From an uncultured Sphingorhabdus sp. (GTDB lineage: Bacteria; Pseudomonadota; Alphaproteobacteria; Sphingomonadales; Sphingomonadaceae), in the NCBI GenBank assembly GCA_937873665.1, contig CALMYW010000105.1:19622-83621 (forward strand): 64,000 bases of DNA, written 5' to 3'. Below are positions 53,408 through 64,000 of this stretch, in pieces. Under the pieces are notes generated by a model that worked only from the letters and a program-made list of their open reading frames with translations, searched no databases and was not told the DNA's origin. The first letter of the stretch is position 1, and the number at the start of each line of letters is the position of its first letter. A program made the translations under genes and the position numbers.

Positions 53408-54630
53408 ATGACCCGCCCCCAAAACGAGTTGCGCCGTGCCGCCATAGTTGCTCCCTTCCGTACCGCCGTTGGTAAGTTCGGAGGCTCGCTGTCTTCGATG
53501 ACCGCAGGACAGTTGGGAGCTGTGATCCTCAAGGCCCTGATAGAGCGTACAAAAATCGATCCGTCGCGCGTTGACGATGTCATCTTCGCGCAAGGCTATG
53601 GCAATGGTGAAGCGCCGTGCATTTCGCACTGGTCTTGGCTACTCGCCGGACTGCCGGAAGAAGTGCCGGGATACCAACTCGATCGCCGCTGCGGTTCGGG
53701 CCTGCAGGCAATCGTCAACGCGGCGATGATGGTGCAGACGGGTGTTTCCGATGTCGTGGTGGCTGGCGGCTGCGAGAGCATGTCCAATGTCGAGCATTAT
53801 ACCACCGACATCCGCAAGGGTGTGCGCGCAGGAAACCTGACGCTGCACGATCGCCTCACCCGTGGCCGCGTGATGAGCCAGCCGATCGAACGCTATGGCG
53901 TGATTTCCGGCATGATCGAAACCGCCGAAAACCTCGCCAAGGATTGGAACATCAGCCGCGAAGCTTGCGATGCCTATGCGGCGCGCAGCCACCAGCGTGC
54001 GGCGGCGGCTTGGGCCAACGGCCTGTTTGCCGACGAATTGGTTCCAGTCGAAATCCCGCAAAAGAAAGGCGATCCAATCGTCTTCGACCATGACGAGGGC
54101 TATCGCGCCGACGCCAGCGTGGAGACGCTGGGTGCCTTGCGCGCGTTGGAAGGTGGCGTCGTCACTGCGGGCAATGCGAGCCAGCAAAATGACGCGGCAG
54201 CCGCCTGTCTGGTCGTAGCCGAGGATAAGCTGGAGGAACTCGGTCTCGAACCCATCGCTTTCTTCCATAGCTGGGCTGCCGCCGGTTGCGACCCCAGCCG
54301 CATGGGCTATGGCCCCGTCCCCGCGACCGAACGCCTGTTCGCACGCAATGGCCTTTCATGGAACGACATCGGGCTGATAGAACTCAATGAAGCTTTCGCG
54401 CCGCAAGTTCTCGCTTGTCTCAAGGGCTGGGGCTGGTCGGATGACGACAGCCGCCATGACATACTCAACGTCAACGGATCGGGCATATCGCTGGGCCATC
54501 CCATCGGCGCGACAGGCGGGCGCATCCTTGCCAATCTGACCCGCGAGATGCAGCGGCGCGACGTGCGCTATGGCCTTGAAACCATGTGCATCGGCGGTGG
54601 TCAGGGTATCGCGGCCGTGTTTGAAAAGGC

Positions 54631-54634
<4 letters not shown>
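53408..54634 (+). CDS. Thiolase (acetyl-CoA C-acyltransferase)
   Basis: A 408-residue degradative-type thiolase that cleaves 3-ketoacyl-CoA. The acyl-enzyme Cys is in DRRCGSGLQAIVNA (about 97), the His in NGSGISLGHPIGATG (about 365), and the second Cys in MCIGGGQGIA (about 396). Its start follows a GGAAG site 15 bases after the previous stop. It overlaps the next gene by ATGA. Confidence 0.94.
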
Positions 54635-55790
<1,156 letters not shown>

Positions 55791-55791
<1 letters not shown>

Positions 55792-56630
55792 TGGGCGCGT
55801 GGGATGCCTGGATTGGCCGCCAGATGGTGCAGCGCGACCGGCTGACCCCTGCCCTGTTGCAACGCTTTCGGGCAACGATCGACAGCGCGGAAAGCGGCGA
55901 TACCGCGCCACAAGCCATTCATTGGGTGCTGTGCACGCCCGAAGCGACAACCGCGCAATTGGGACTGGACGGCCACCCGCAGCGCAGCGACAGCCCGGGC
56001 AGCTTTTTCCCGCCTGTCCCGCACCCCCGCCGGATGTGGGCATCGAGCAAAGTCGAATTTATCGCACCTATCACCGTGAATACCGAAATAGAGCGTGTTT
56101 CGACCATCGCTTCGATCAGCGAGAAATCGGGTAGCACGGGCAGTCTGGTGTTTGTCGATGTCGAGCATGAGACCAAGGCCGATGGCATACTGGCGATCAG
56201 CGAGCGGCAAACGCTCGTCTATCGCGAGGCAAACACGGCAAAGCCTGCGCCAGCGCCGGAGCCCGTCGAGATCGATTTTAGCGAATGGGACTTCCATCGG
56301 ACGCTGGTTCCAAACGAAGCGCTTCTGTTCCGCTTTTCCGCCATAACCTTTAACACCCACCGCATCCATTATGATGCGCCTTATGCGATCAACGAAGAGG
56401 GCTATCGTGGGTTGGTTGTCCATGGGCCGCTGACATCATCGCTGTTGCTTGATCTGGCAGCACGGCAATTTGGTGCAAACAGCGTCAGGCAATTTGCATT
56501 TCGGGCGCAAAGCCCGGCCTTTGCAGGCGAACCGCTCCATCTGGTCGGACGACGCGAGGGCGATGCGCTCACATTGGCGGCACTCAATCCGGCGGGGCAA
56601 ACCGTCGTCGCAGCGGAGGGAAGTCTATGA
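55791..56630 (+). CDS. MaoC/FAS1-type hydratase (mesaconyl-CoA hydratase-like, HTD2-type)
   Basis: A 279-residue double hot-dog hydratase. The N-terminal repeat ends with SKVEFIAPITVN; the C-terminal repeat has the hydratase signature FNTHRIHYDAPYAINEEGY with Asp and His, and VVHGPLTSSLL. This family contains the mesaconyl-C4-CoA hydratase and mitochondrial HTD2. It shares one base with the stop of the previous gene and ends in ATGA overlap with the next. It probably hydrates the enoyl-CoA made by one of the dehydrogenases. Confidence 0.85.
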
Positions 56631-57361
56631 ACGATCTTGTTACCCGCGAGGACCTTGACGGCATCGCGATCGTCTCGCTCAACCGGCCTGACAAGCGCAA
56701 TGCGCTCAACATCGCGCTGTGGCTTGAATTGGAGGCGCATATTGCCGCCATACACAAAGCGGGCGACGCATTCGGCGCCGTTATCTTGCGCGCCAATGGA
56801 CCGGTTTTTTGCGCGGGCAATGACCTCAAGGATCGCGGAAGCGAGCTGCCCCGTCCCAATTTCCAGGCCTCGATCGTCACCGCACTGGCTACCCTGCCCC
56901 AACCGGTGATCGTTGCCGTACAAGGTGGCTGCTATACCGGAGGGCTTGAACTGGCTTTGGCGGGTGACATCATTCTCGCCGCCGAAAATGCCGTCTTTGC
57001 CGACACGCACGGCAAATTTGCGCTGGTTCCGATCTGGGGAATGAGCCAGCGGCTGCCCCGCCGTGTAGGCCAGTGGAAAGCGCGCGAAATGAGCTTCACA
57101 GGCCTTCCCGTATCGGGCGCAGAGGCAGCGCAGATCGGCCTTGCCAACCATGTCGTGCCCGATGCCGAACTCGATGCAAAAGCGCTCGAACTGGCCAGCG
57201 CCATCGCCGCGCAAAGCCGCCACAGCGTCTTTGCCTATAAGCAGCTTTATCTGGATCAGGCCGACCTGCCGCTCAATGCCGGGCTAGCCCACGAAGTGTT
57301 CAACAGCGTGGGCGTAGGTCCGGATTTCCTCGAGCGCGTCAGCGGCCAGTTCGGCAAGTAA
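56627..57361 (+). CDS. Enoyl-CoA hydratase/isomerase family protein
   Basis: A 244-residue crotonase-fold protein. FCAGNDLKDRG near residue 63 forms the oxyanion hole; the second site reads FALVPIWGMSQRLPRRVG, without the Glu usual in hydratases, so an isomerase or hydrolase role is possible. Last gene of the operon; its stop lies 6 bases from the convergent MDR gene. Confidence 0.87.
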   Translation: MNDLVTREDLDGIAIVSLNRPDKRNALNIALWLELEAHIAAIHKAGDAFGAVILRANGPVFCAGNDLKDRGSELPRPNFQASIVTALATLPQPVIVAVQGGCYTGGLELALAGDIILAAENAVFADTHGKFALVPIWGMSQRLPRRVGQWKAREMSFTGLPVSGAEAAQIGLANHVVPDAELDAKALELASAIAAQSRHSVFAYKQLYLDQADLPLNAGLAHEVFNSVGVGPDFLERVSGQFGK

Positions 57362-57367
57362 TCCCGC

Positions 57368-58498
57368 TTACGGCCTGATCAGATATTTCTCGCCGGTTTT
57401 CTTGGCATTATAGGCCTGCATCGTCGCGACATCGACTGCCTGCTCCAGGCTGACTTCATGGCTGTAATGGCTCTTGAACGTCGTGGTCAGTTCTGCGGCG
57501 ACGCGGGCGCGCATCCGGCCGACGATTTCCGGGCCAGCTTTCGCCATAAAGGGCGTGAGCAACCAGCCGCTCAAGCTCCAGGTCAGGCCGAAATTGCGGT
57601 TGAGGATCGTCGGGCCAACGTCCAGTGCGCCATAGATATAAACCTGCTTCATCTGGTCTGAACCATAGCGGCTATAGGCCGACATGCGGCGCACAGCGGC
57701 TGCCTCCATAGCACTCAATATCTGCCCGGCGAGTTTCCCGCCGCCAATCGGATCGAAGCCCAAAAATGCCTCGGTTTCAGCGATAGCTGCGGTCAATTTT
57801 TCAACGAAATCTTCGTCATTGGAGTTGAGGACAATTTCAGCCCCGATGCCCTTGAGCAGCGCAACCTGCTCTTCGCTGCGGACGATGTTCACCAGCGGAA
57901 TTCCGTCTGCTTTGCAGATCTTCACGAGCATCTGACCGAGGTTGGAGGCGGCAGCGGCATGAACAATCGCCTTATAGCCTTCCAGCTTCATCGTTTCGAC
58001 AAAGCCAAGCGAAGTCAGCGGGTTAACGAAACAGGATGCGCCATCTTCAGGCGCGGTTCCATCAGGCAACGGCATGCACATTTGCGCTGCTAGGCAGCGA
58101 TATTCGGCATAGATTTCACCGCCGATGAGCGCGACGGTCTTGCCCATCAGCGCTTGTGCTTCCGGCGAAGCACCGGCCGCTACCACGACACCGCAGCCTT
58201 CGTTGCCAATCGGCAAGGCCTGCCCGATGCGGCCAGCCATGAAGCGCATTCCGGCTTCGGGCACATTCATCGCGATACCAGGCAAGCCTGCACGTTCGAT
58301 TGCCCGGGCGCTGGTCACATCCGCAGCCCCAACCATCAGGCCCAAGTCTGACGGATTGATCGGCGTGGCCTGCACCTTCACCACGACCTCATGGTCTTTC
58401 GGCGTCGGCATCGGCAGATCGGCCAGATAAAGCTCGAGCACGCCTTCCGGCTTCACTTCGGTCAGCATGGTACGGTTGGTTGCAGGCAGGTCGGACAT
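57368..58498 (-). CDS. Zinc-binding-type MDR dehydrogenase
   Basis: A 376-residue medium-chain reductase. Segment QATPINPSDLGLMVG in the catalytic domain and a cofactor region with VHAAAASNLGQMLVKICKAD near 180. Zinc Cys residues are not evident. It converges on the acyl-CoA operon with a 6-base gap; a link to that pathway is plausible but not shown. It is not similar enough to crotonyl-CoA carboxylase/reductase to be called that. Confidence 0.82.
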   Translation of the reverse strand: MSDLPATNRTMLTEVKPEGVLELYLADLPMPTPKDHEVVVKVQATPINPSDLGLMVGAADVTSARAIERAGLPGIAMNVPEAGMRFMAGRIGQALPIGNEGCGVVVAAGASPEAQALMGKTVALIGGEIYAEYRCLAAQMCMPLPDGTAPEDGASCFVNPLTSLGFVETMKLEGYKAIVHAAAASNLGQMLVKICKADGIPLVNIVRSEEQVALLKGIGAEIVLNSNDEDFVEKLTAAIAETEAFLGFDPIGGGKLAGQILSAMEAAAVRRMSAYSRYGSDQMKQVYIYGALDVGPTILNRNFGLTWSLSGWLLTPFMAKAGPEIVGRMRARVAAELTTTFKSHYSHEVSLEQAVDVATMQAYNAKKTGEKYLIRP

Positions 58499-58587
58499 AT
58501 CTCTCTCCTCTTGCGCGTCCGGATTCGGTTCGCGTTTGAAACTGGGTTAGCGGAACGCGCTATAGGCTTCAACGTTGCTCTTGGCGA

Positions 58588-58803
58588 TCAACCGGCTTTT
58601 ACGGCAAGTACCGCTGCTATCAGCGTAATCCCCATCGCAAGAACGCTCAAACCCGTCCACGGAACGAAACCGACCTGGTCAAGCCGCTCGCGCTTCTGCC
58701 GTTTTCTATCGGCTAGCACGAATGTGACAGCCGCCAGGGCCGACAGAACGGCGATGACCGCCCACATGTGAAAATTCCAGTTTTCTGTCAGCCAGTCCAT
58801 CAT
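58588..58803 (-). CDS. Small two-helix membrane protein
   Basis: About 71 residues with two hydrophobic helices (AVIAVLSALAAVTFVLA; LSVLAMGITLIAAVLAV) joined by a basic segment DRKRQKRERLD. The open frame extends much further upstream but becomes charged and non-family-like and overlaps the divergent transporter gene, so the start at MMDWLTEN (58803) or one codon later is used. Not recognised. Conservation would decide whether it is real. Confidence 0.55.
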   Translation of the reverse strand: MMDWLTENWNFHMWAVIAVLSALAAVTFVLADRKRQKRERLDQVGFVPWTGLSVLAMGITLIAAVLAVKAG

Positions 58804-58866
58804 CGGGGCCAGATGCGCATGATCCCCTGTCATTGCAAGAGGCTGGACGGATGCGGATATCTGCCT

Positions 58867-59820
58867 ATGCAAACGGCGATGACGGCTGAAACGACAATAA
58901 CCAAGGCTTCGGCGCAAACAGGCCGGCGCCCGCTGCTGGGCATAATGCTGCGGCTTGCCGCGATGGCAGTGCTGGGTGTGATGTTTGCCTTGGTCAAACT
59001 GGCAGGGCAGCACGGTGTCCATGTTGCCGAAAGCCTGTTCTATCGCCAACTCGCCGGGCTGCCCGTGGCGATAGCCTGGCTCTGGTGGACTGGCGCGCTG
59101 TCCTCCATACGCACCGCCCGGCCGTTGCAGCACGGCCTGCGTATGATACTCGGCGTATCTGCAATGACACTCAATTTTTCGGCGATGCTGCTGTTGCCGA
59201 TGGCAGAGGCGACTACCTTTGGCTTTGCCGCACAGATTTTTGCGACGATCCTTGCCGCTTTGCTGCTGCGCGAGCCAACCGGGCGCTATCGCTGGGGCGC
59301 TGTCGTCTTGGGCTTTATTGGTGTGGTGATCGCTCTCCAGCCAGGTGGCCAGACGGTTGCCCCTACCAGCGCCGCCGTAGCTTTGGGAGGGGCATTGATG
59401 ACGGCTTGTGTGATCATCCAGCTGCGGCGGATGGCGCAGAGCGAGCCAGCAGGTGCCATCGTCTTCTGGTTCAGCCTCACCTCGCTGCTGCCGCTGGGCA
59501 TTGCCGTTTTAATATTCGGGAAGAACCATGATATTTTCAGCTGGTCGATAATTGCGGGGCTCAGCCTGTCTGGTGCGATCGCACAAATATTGCTGACAGC
59601 CTCGTTGCGCCATGCATCGGTCGCGGCGATCATGACCATGGACTATAGTGCCCTGCTATGGTCGGCACTGATGGGCTATGCGGTGTTCGGAAACATACCC
59701 GGACATTCCGTATGGCTTGGCGCGCCGCTGATCATCGGCGCAGGCATGATCATCGCCTGGCGCGAACAGCATCTGGCCAGAAGGCGCGCTATGGAAGCGG
59801 CGGAATATCCCGTCGGTTAA
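58867..59820 (+). CDS. EamA/RhaT family transporter (DMT superfamily)
   Basis: A 317-residue membrane protein with ten hydrophobic segments in two EamA repeats. Motifs FYRQLAGLPVAIAWLW and AQIFATILAALLLREPTGRY mark the family of drug/metabolite exporters. The substrate is not recognisable. Starts at 58867 or 58879. Its 3' end overlaps the convergent nitrilase gene by 32 bases. Confidence 0.87.
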   Translation: MQTAMTAETTITKASAQTGRRPLLGIMLRLAAMAVLGVMFALVKLAGQHGVHVAESLFYRQLAGLPVAIAWLWWTGALSSIRTARPLQHGLRMILGVSAMTLNFSAMLLLPMAEATTFGFAAQIFATILAALLLREPTGRYRWGAVVLGFIGVVIALQPGGQTVAPTSAAVALGGALMTACVIIQLRRMAQSEPAGAIVFWFSLTSLLPLGIAVLIFGKNHDIFSWSIIAGLSLSGAIAQILLTASLRHASVAAIMTMDYSALLWSALMGYAVFGNIPGHSVWLGAPLIIGAGMIIAWREQHLARRRAMEAAEYPVG

Positions 59821-60610
59821 GGTGAACCGGAATTTGCGCGCGCACTTCATCGACGCGGGCGAGATTTATATCGGCAAACCCCAGCCCTTCGCCCTCACCC
59901 ATATCGAGCAACACCTCTCCCCAGGGATCGACCACGAGCGAATGGCCATAAGTCTCGCGGCCATCCTCGTGCTTGCCCGATTGGGCCGCAGCGATAACGA
60001 AGGCTGCTGATTCAATAGCTCTTGCCCTTAGTAAAACGTGCCAGTGCGCTTTGCCTGTAGGGACGGTGAAGGCCGCCGGCACCGCAAACAACCTTGCTCC
60101 GCCCCGCGCCAGCCGACTGTAGAGATCGGGAAAGCGCATGTCGTAGCAAATCGTCAGCCCCATCGGACCAAGCGGGGTGTCGGCCAGCACCGGGCTTTCG
60201 CCCCCGACATATGCCGATGACTCCCTCCACGATTCGCCAGTGGCCAGATCGACGTCGAACAGGTGCATTTTGTCATATCGCGCGACGACTTGGCCGGAAC
60301 TGTCAATAAGAAGCGTGCGGTTGGCCATCCGCTCTTCTGCACGTTCTGACAATACCGGCACCGATCCCAAATGAACCCAGATACCCAGCTCTCCTGCCAT
60401 ACTTGCCAGTAACCGCAGCGCCTTATTCTTGTCCTCCCACGTGATACTGGATCTTGCGCGCTGGCGGTTTCGGTCGAGCAACAAGGACATTTCGGGTGCG
60501 AAATAGAATGCGGCGCCACGCACCTTAGCTTCTTTCATAGCGGCGACCATTGCGGCGACGTTTCTCTCAACGTCAGTACAACTGTTCATTTGATGAACCG
60601 CAATTAGCAT
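59789..60610 (-). CDS. Carbon-nitrogen hydrolase (nitrilase superfamily, Nit1-like)
   Basis: A 273-residue amidase of the nitrilase fold. The catalytic triad is Glu in YFAPEMSLL (about 41), Lys in YDKMHLF (about 118) and Cys in TICYDMRFP (about 158). The motif set fits Nit1-type deaminated glutathione amidases, which repair a side product of transaminases; other amides are possible. It overlaps the EamA gene by 32 bases at their 3' ends. Confidence 0.88.
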   Translation of the reverse strand: MLIAVHQMNSCTDVERNVAAMVAAMKEAKVRGAAFYFAPEMSLLLDRNRQRARSSITWEDKNKALRLLASMAGELGIWVHLGSVPVLSERAEERMANRTLLIDSSGQVVARYDKMHLFDVDLATGESWRESSAYVGGESPVLADTPLGPMGLTICYDMRFPDLYSRLARGGARLFAVPAAFTVPTGKAHWHVLLRARAIESAAFVIAAAQSGKHEDGRETYGHSLVVDPWGEVLLDMGEGEGLGFADINLARVDEVRAQIPVHLNRRDIPPLP

Positions 60611-60885
60611 GGTTCTAATACCCCTCTACAAAGCAATTCATCCAGGCTGCCAAACAAATACTTTGAACAAAACCAGATGATGAAAACTTACAACTTTAGG
60701 CAATAGGCAGTTAACCTGCGTTTACATTAGGCTCCACTGTGTCGGCTGCGCAACAGTCCCCCAACCTATGAAGAGAAAATGAGATTTTGCAATTTCGACG
60801 TCGATTCACGGGTTGCGCCAAAGCGCGGTTTGTGCCAGTAAGACCATGGTGTGTTTAAAACCACATTCAAAAAAGGAGCCAAAAA

Positions 60886-61134
60886 ATGCGTTTCGGTAAA
60901 GTTTCGCTCGCTGCAGTGGCTGCTGTTGCTCTCGCCGGTGCCCCGGTGATCGCACAGGCTGCTGCTCCTGCAAAGCCCGTCGCTGCCAAGGTGCAGCGCG
61001 CTGGTGCCGCTAAGGAAGAAAGCAAGCTCGGCGGCGGAAGCGGTGTCATCATCGCTGTTCTCGCAGCTGCAGCTGTAATCGCCGGTATCGTTATTGCCTC
61101 GGGCAACGACGACGACGCTCCGACCAGCCCCTGA
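60886..61134 (+). CDS. Small exported/membrane peptide of 82 residues
   Basis: Signal peptide (MRFGKVSLAAVAAVALAGAP, then AQA cleavage), a short Ala/Lys/Pro linker, then one membrane helix (VIIAVLAAAAVIAGIVIAS) and an acidic end GNDDDAPTSP. A strong AAGGAG site and a dedicated terminator suggest high expression. Similar short proteins occur in sphingomonads, but no function is recognised. Confidence 0.75.
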   Translation: MRFGKVSLAAVAAVALAGAPVIAQAAAPAKPVAAKVQRAGAAKEESKLGGGSGVIIAVLAAAAVIAGIVIASGNDDDAPTSP

Positions 61135-61155
61135 GCTTGGTCTGAGACTAAAAGG

Positions 61156-61184
61156 AAAGGCGGCTTTTCGGCCGCCTTTTTTTT
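61156..61184 (+). terminator. Rho-independent terminator after the 82-residue peptide gene
   Basis: AAAGGCGGC at 61156-61164 pairs with GCCGCCTTT at 61171-61179, followed by a long T run. Clear intrinsic terminator. Confidence 0.93.
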
Positions 61185-61273
61185 AACTTTCGCAGGCGCA
61201 AATCTGGTAAATTCGATCAGAGCAAAGTGATTTTGTTAACCAAAGCATCACTCTCATCGGCTATCTTCCGGCC

Positions 61274-62278
61274 ATGACAAAACAACTCAAGGTTCTCGTT
61301 ACCGGCGGTGCCGGCTATATCGGCAGCCACGCCGTTTTAGCTCTGAAAGATGCCGGACACAGCCCCGTCGTCATCGACAATCTGGTTACGGGCTTTCGCT
61401 GGGCGGTCCCCGAAGATGTGCCCTTTGTCGAAGGCAATATTGCCGACGAGGCTTTGGTCGCTGCCACGCTGCGCGATCACGGTATCGACGCCATCATGCA
61501 TTTTGCCGGCTCCATCATCGTACCCGAATCAGTCGAGAACCCGCTTAAATATTATCGCAACAACACCGCCGCGAGTCGCAGCCTCATAGAATCGGCTGTG
61601 AACACTGGCGTGAAGCATTTCATCTTCTCCTCGACCGCCGCCACCTATGGCATCCCCGAATCGAGCCCGGTGCGCGAAGACATGCCCAAACTGCCGATCA
61701 ACCCCTATGGCATGTCGAAGCTGATGACAGAGCATATGCTCCGCGATGTCGCTGCGGCACATGATTTCAATTACTGCGCGCTTCGTTATTTCAACGTCGC
61801 AGGTGCCGACCCACTAGGCCGCACCGGCCAATCGACCGCAGGTGCAACCCATCTGATCAAGGTCGCCGTCGAAGCTGCTTTGGGCAAACGCGATTCGGTC
61901 GCCGTTTTTGGCACCGATTATGCGACAGCAGATGGCACCGGTGTACGCGACTATATCCATGTCAGCGATCTGGCCGCCGCGCATGTGATTGCACTCGAAG
62001 CATTGGTTGCCGATCCGTCCACCAGCCACACGCTCAATTGCGGCTATGGCCATGGCTATTCGGTCATGCAGGTGCTCGATGCCGTCGACCGCGTCACCAA
62101 TCTGAAGATAGAGCGCAAAATCGAAGGTCGCCGCGCAGGTGATCCCGATGAACTGATTTCGGACAACCGCGAAATCAAGGCCCGTTTTGGCTGGCAACCC
62201 AAATATGACGACCTTGACACCATCGTCACCCATGCCCTGCAATGGGAACGCAAGCTGGGCGAACGCGCCCAAGTCTAG
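61274..62278 (+). CDS. galE: UDP-glucose 4-epimerase GalE
   Basis: Interconverts UDP-glucose and UDP-galactose for polysaccharide or lipopolysaccharide synthesis. The 334-residue extended SDR has the NAD motif VTGGAGYIGSHAVLAL at 8-23, the Ser in FSSTAATYG, and the catalytic Tyr and Lys in NPYGMSKLM. Length typical. Confidence 0.93.
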   Translation: MTKQLKVLVTGGAGYIGSHAVLALKDAGHSPVVIDNLVTGFRWAVPEDVPFVEGNIADEALVAATLRDHGIDAIMHFAGSIIVPESVENPLKYYRNNTAASRSLIESAVNTGVKHFIFSSTAATYGIPESSPVREDMPKLPINPYGMSKLMTEHMLRDVAAAHDFNYCALRYFNVAGADPLGRTGQSTAGATHLIKVAVEAALGKRDSVAVFGTDYATADGTGVRDYIHVSDLAAAHVIALEALVADPSTSHTLNCGYGHGYSVMQVLDAVDRVTNLKIERKIEGRRAGDPDELISDNREIKARFGWQPKYDDLDTIVTHALQWERKLGERAQV

Positions 62279-62323
62279 TTGCCATACTTGCACTGTTAGA
62301 CCATGCGCCCCATATCCGGCGCT

Positions 62324-62890
62324 ATGGACAATCAAGCACATAACAACCCGTCGACCTGGTACGGCACGACAATCCTTTCGGTCCGCAAGGGCGGCAAGGT
62401 GGTGATCGCAGGCGATGGCCAGGTCTCGATGGGGCAGACGGTGATGAAGCCTAATGCCAAGAAGGTCCGCCGTCTGCATGATGGCAGCGTGATTGCAGGT
62501 TTTGCCGGGGCTACCGCTGACGCCTTCACGCTGTTCGAACGGCTCGAAAAGAAACTGGAGGCGCATCGCGGGCAATTGATGCGCGCTGCCGTCGAACTCG
62601 CCAAGGACTGGCGGACGGATAAATATCTGCGCAATCTGGAAGCGATGATGATCGTCGCCGACAAGGAAGTGACGTTAATTCTCACCGGCAATGGCGATGT
62701 GCTTGAACCGCTTGATGGCATTGCGGCGATCGGTTCAGGCGGCAATTATGCGCTTTCCGCAGCGCGAGCGCTGATGGACTATGAGGCCGATGCCGAAAAG
62801 CAGGCGCGCCATGCGATGAAAATCGCCGCCGATATTTGTGTGTACACCAACGACCAGTTGACGGTCGAAAGCATGGACAGCGTCAGCTGA
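62324..62890 (+). CDS. hslV: ATP-dependent protease peptidase subunit HslV
   Basis: Proteolytic chamber of the HslUV complex. The 188-residue product has the N-terminal catalytic Thr exposed after removal of [14 protein letters not shown]; the mature start [19 protein letters not shown] is the family signature, followed by [15 protein letters not shown]. The start at 62324 lies 20 bases before hslU's partner spacing; the two are an operon. Confidence 0.95.
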   Translation: MDNQAHNNPSTWYGTTILSVRKGGKVVIAGDGQVSMGQTVMKPNAKKVRRLHDGSVIAGFAGATADAFTLFERLEKKLEAHRGQLMRAAVELAKDWRTDKYLRNLEAMMIVADKEVTLILTGNGDVLEPLDGIAAIGSGGNYALSAARALMDYEADAEKQARHAMKIAADICVYTNDQLTVESMDSVS

Positions 62891-62909
62891 TCCCGGGAAT
62901 CCTGATATT

Positions 62910-64000
62910 ATGAGCCAGAATTTGACGCCGAAGGCGATTGTAGCCGCATTGGACGAGCATATCATCGGTCAGGCCGACGCCAAGCGCGCGGTCGCGGTAG
63001 CACTGCGTAACCGATGGCGCCGCCAACGCTTGCCTGCCGAATTGCGCGACGAAGTAACGCCCAAGAATATCCTGATGATCGGCCCCACCGGTTGCGGCAA
63101 GACCGAGATCAGCCGCAGACTTGCCAAGCTGGCCGATGCGCCCTTCATCAAGGTGGAGGCGACGAAGTTCACCGAGGTCGGCTATGTCGGCCGCGATGTC
63201 GAGCAGATTGCCCGCGATCTGGTCGAAGAGGCCATCCGGCTGGAAAAGGATCGCCGCCGGGAAGTGGTGCGCGAAGCCGCCGAGACGGCTGCGATGGAAC
63301 GCATCTTGAAGCCCTTGGCAGGTGACACCGCAAGTGAAGCAACGCGCGAGGCCTTTCGTCAACGCATCCGCGACCGCCATATGGACGATGTCGAAATCGA
63401 GATCGAGGTTGCCGATGCCCCGCGCATGCCGATGGATATCCCCGGAATGGGTGGCGTGGGCATGATCAATATCGGCGAAATGATGGGCAAGGCGTTCGGC
63501 CAGAACAACCAGAAGCGCCGCAAGCTGAAAGTACCCGAAGCCTGGGTGAAACTGGTCGACGAGGAAACCGAAAAGCGGCTCGACCAAGACGATGTTGCGC
63601 GGACCGCGATTGCGGATGCAGAAGCCAATGGCATCGTCTTCCTCGACGAAATCGACAAGATTGCCGTCAGCGATGTGCGCGGCGGTTCAGTGAGCCGCGA
63701 AGGTGTGCAGCGCGACCTGTTGCCGTTGATCGAAGGCACGACGGTTGCCACCAAATATGGCCCGATGAAGACCGACCATGTGCTGTTCATCGCCAGCGGT
63801 GCGTTCCATGTCTCGAAACCGAGCGACATGCTGCCCGAATTGCAGGGCCGCCTGCCAATCCGCGTCGAGCTGGCCGCACTGACGCAGGAAGATTTCGTCC
63901 GCATCCTTTCGCAGACCAAAGCCAATTTGCCGCACCAATATGTGGCTCTTCTGGGCACCGAAGATGTGGCGCTTGAGTTCACCGACGACGCCCTTACCGC
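62910..64000 (+). CDS. hslU: ATP-dependent protease ATPase subunit HslU, 3' end outside window
   Basis: AAA+ unfoldase that feeds substrates to HslV. About 363 residues are visible from [20 protein letters not shown]. Walker A is GPTGCGKTE near residue 57, the pore-type segment [11 protein letters not shown] follows, and Walker B is [10 protein letters not shown] near 245. The intermediate domain and sensor regions are present up to the window edge. Begins 19 bases after hslV. An open frame to the edge, so the C terminus is not seen. Confidence 0.95.
   Translation, partial: MSQNLTPKAIVAALDEHIIGQADAKRAVAVALRNRWRRQRLPAELRDEVTPKNILMIGPTGCGKTEISRRLAKLADAPFIKVEATKFTEVGYVGRDVEQIARDLVEEAIRLEKDRRREVVREAAETAAMERILKPLAGDTASEATREAFRQRIRDRHMDDVEIEIEVADAPRMPMDIPGMGGVGMINIGEMMGKAFGQNNQKRRKLKVPEAWVKLVDEETEKRLDQDDVARTAIADAEANGIVFLDEIDKIAVSDVRGGSVSREGVQRDLLPLIEGTTVATKYGPMKTDHVLFIASGAFHVSKPSDMLPELQGRLPIRVELAALTQEDFVRILSQTKANLPHQYVALLGTEDVALEFTDDALT

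Noticed and set aside
57368..58498. Crotonyl-CoA carboxylase/reductase as the reductase of the C5 operon
   Set aside because: The protein is about 50 residues shorter and lacks recognisable carboxylase-type segments; it stays a generic MDR protein.

Overview
The window looks like ordinary chromosome from an alphaproteobacterium of the order Sphingomonadales (Sphingopyxis/Sphingorhabdus-like). The basis is GC-rich coding sequence, MucR, the fab, trk and hslVU gene orders, a GcvA-free housekeeping set, and short palindromic repeats of the kind common in sphingomonads. This placement is inferred from gene content and composition; no search was run. About 70 protein genes, one tRNA gene, several terminators and six palindromic repeat elements can be supported.

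Layout. 1-2611 (minus): fatty acid synthesis genes fabD, a crotonase, fabG and the first codons of acpP. 2687-5113: a Ca2+/H+ antiporter diverging from a cytochrome b561 gene that is translationally coupled to a membrane-anchored LuxR-type regulator. 5110-9175: LD-carboxypeptidase and an Mpl-like Mur ligase (peptidoglycan recycling), then a 5'-nucleotidase lipoprotein. 9315-10663: rpsF-rpsR-rplI with a strong terminator. 11124-13577: an AT-richer orphan gene for an exported 817-residue protein. 13614-25725: potassium uptake, folE, a transaldolase, priA, a class A PBP, a membrane serine protease and cobT. 25791-44590: mostly housekeeping genes on the plus strand (cysS, terC, nfu, tsaB-rimI, mucR, fur, plsC, miaB-phoH-ybeY-corC, a glycosyltransferase, rarA), with msrA and a MOSC gene on the minus strand. 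44664-48209: a small exported protein diverging from a TetR gene, a CmpX-like channel and a DUF429-like gene. 48234-48309: tRNA-Thr whose 3' end is duplicated 104 bp downstream. 48521-57361: a tightly packed acyl-CoA catabolic operon of eight genes with a convergent MDR reductase gene. 58588-64000: small membrane and transporter genes, a nitrilase, a highly expressed-looking 82-residue exported peptide, galE, hslV and partial hslU.

The points that most deserve a second look are: the orphan protein gene and the adjacent potassium-channel regulator that stops at its domain boundary; a 96-bp palindromic element sitting in frame inside ybeY, with a second 96-bp copy elsewhere; the tRNA-Thr 3'-end duplication beside a catabolic operon; that operon's resemblance to a methylsuccinyl-/mesaconyl-CoA (C5 dicarboxylate) module; and the cytochrome b561/membrane LuxR pair.
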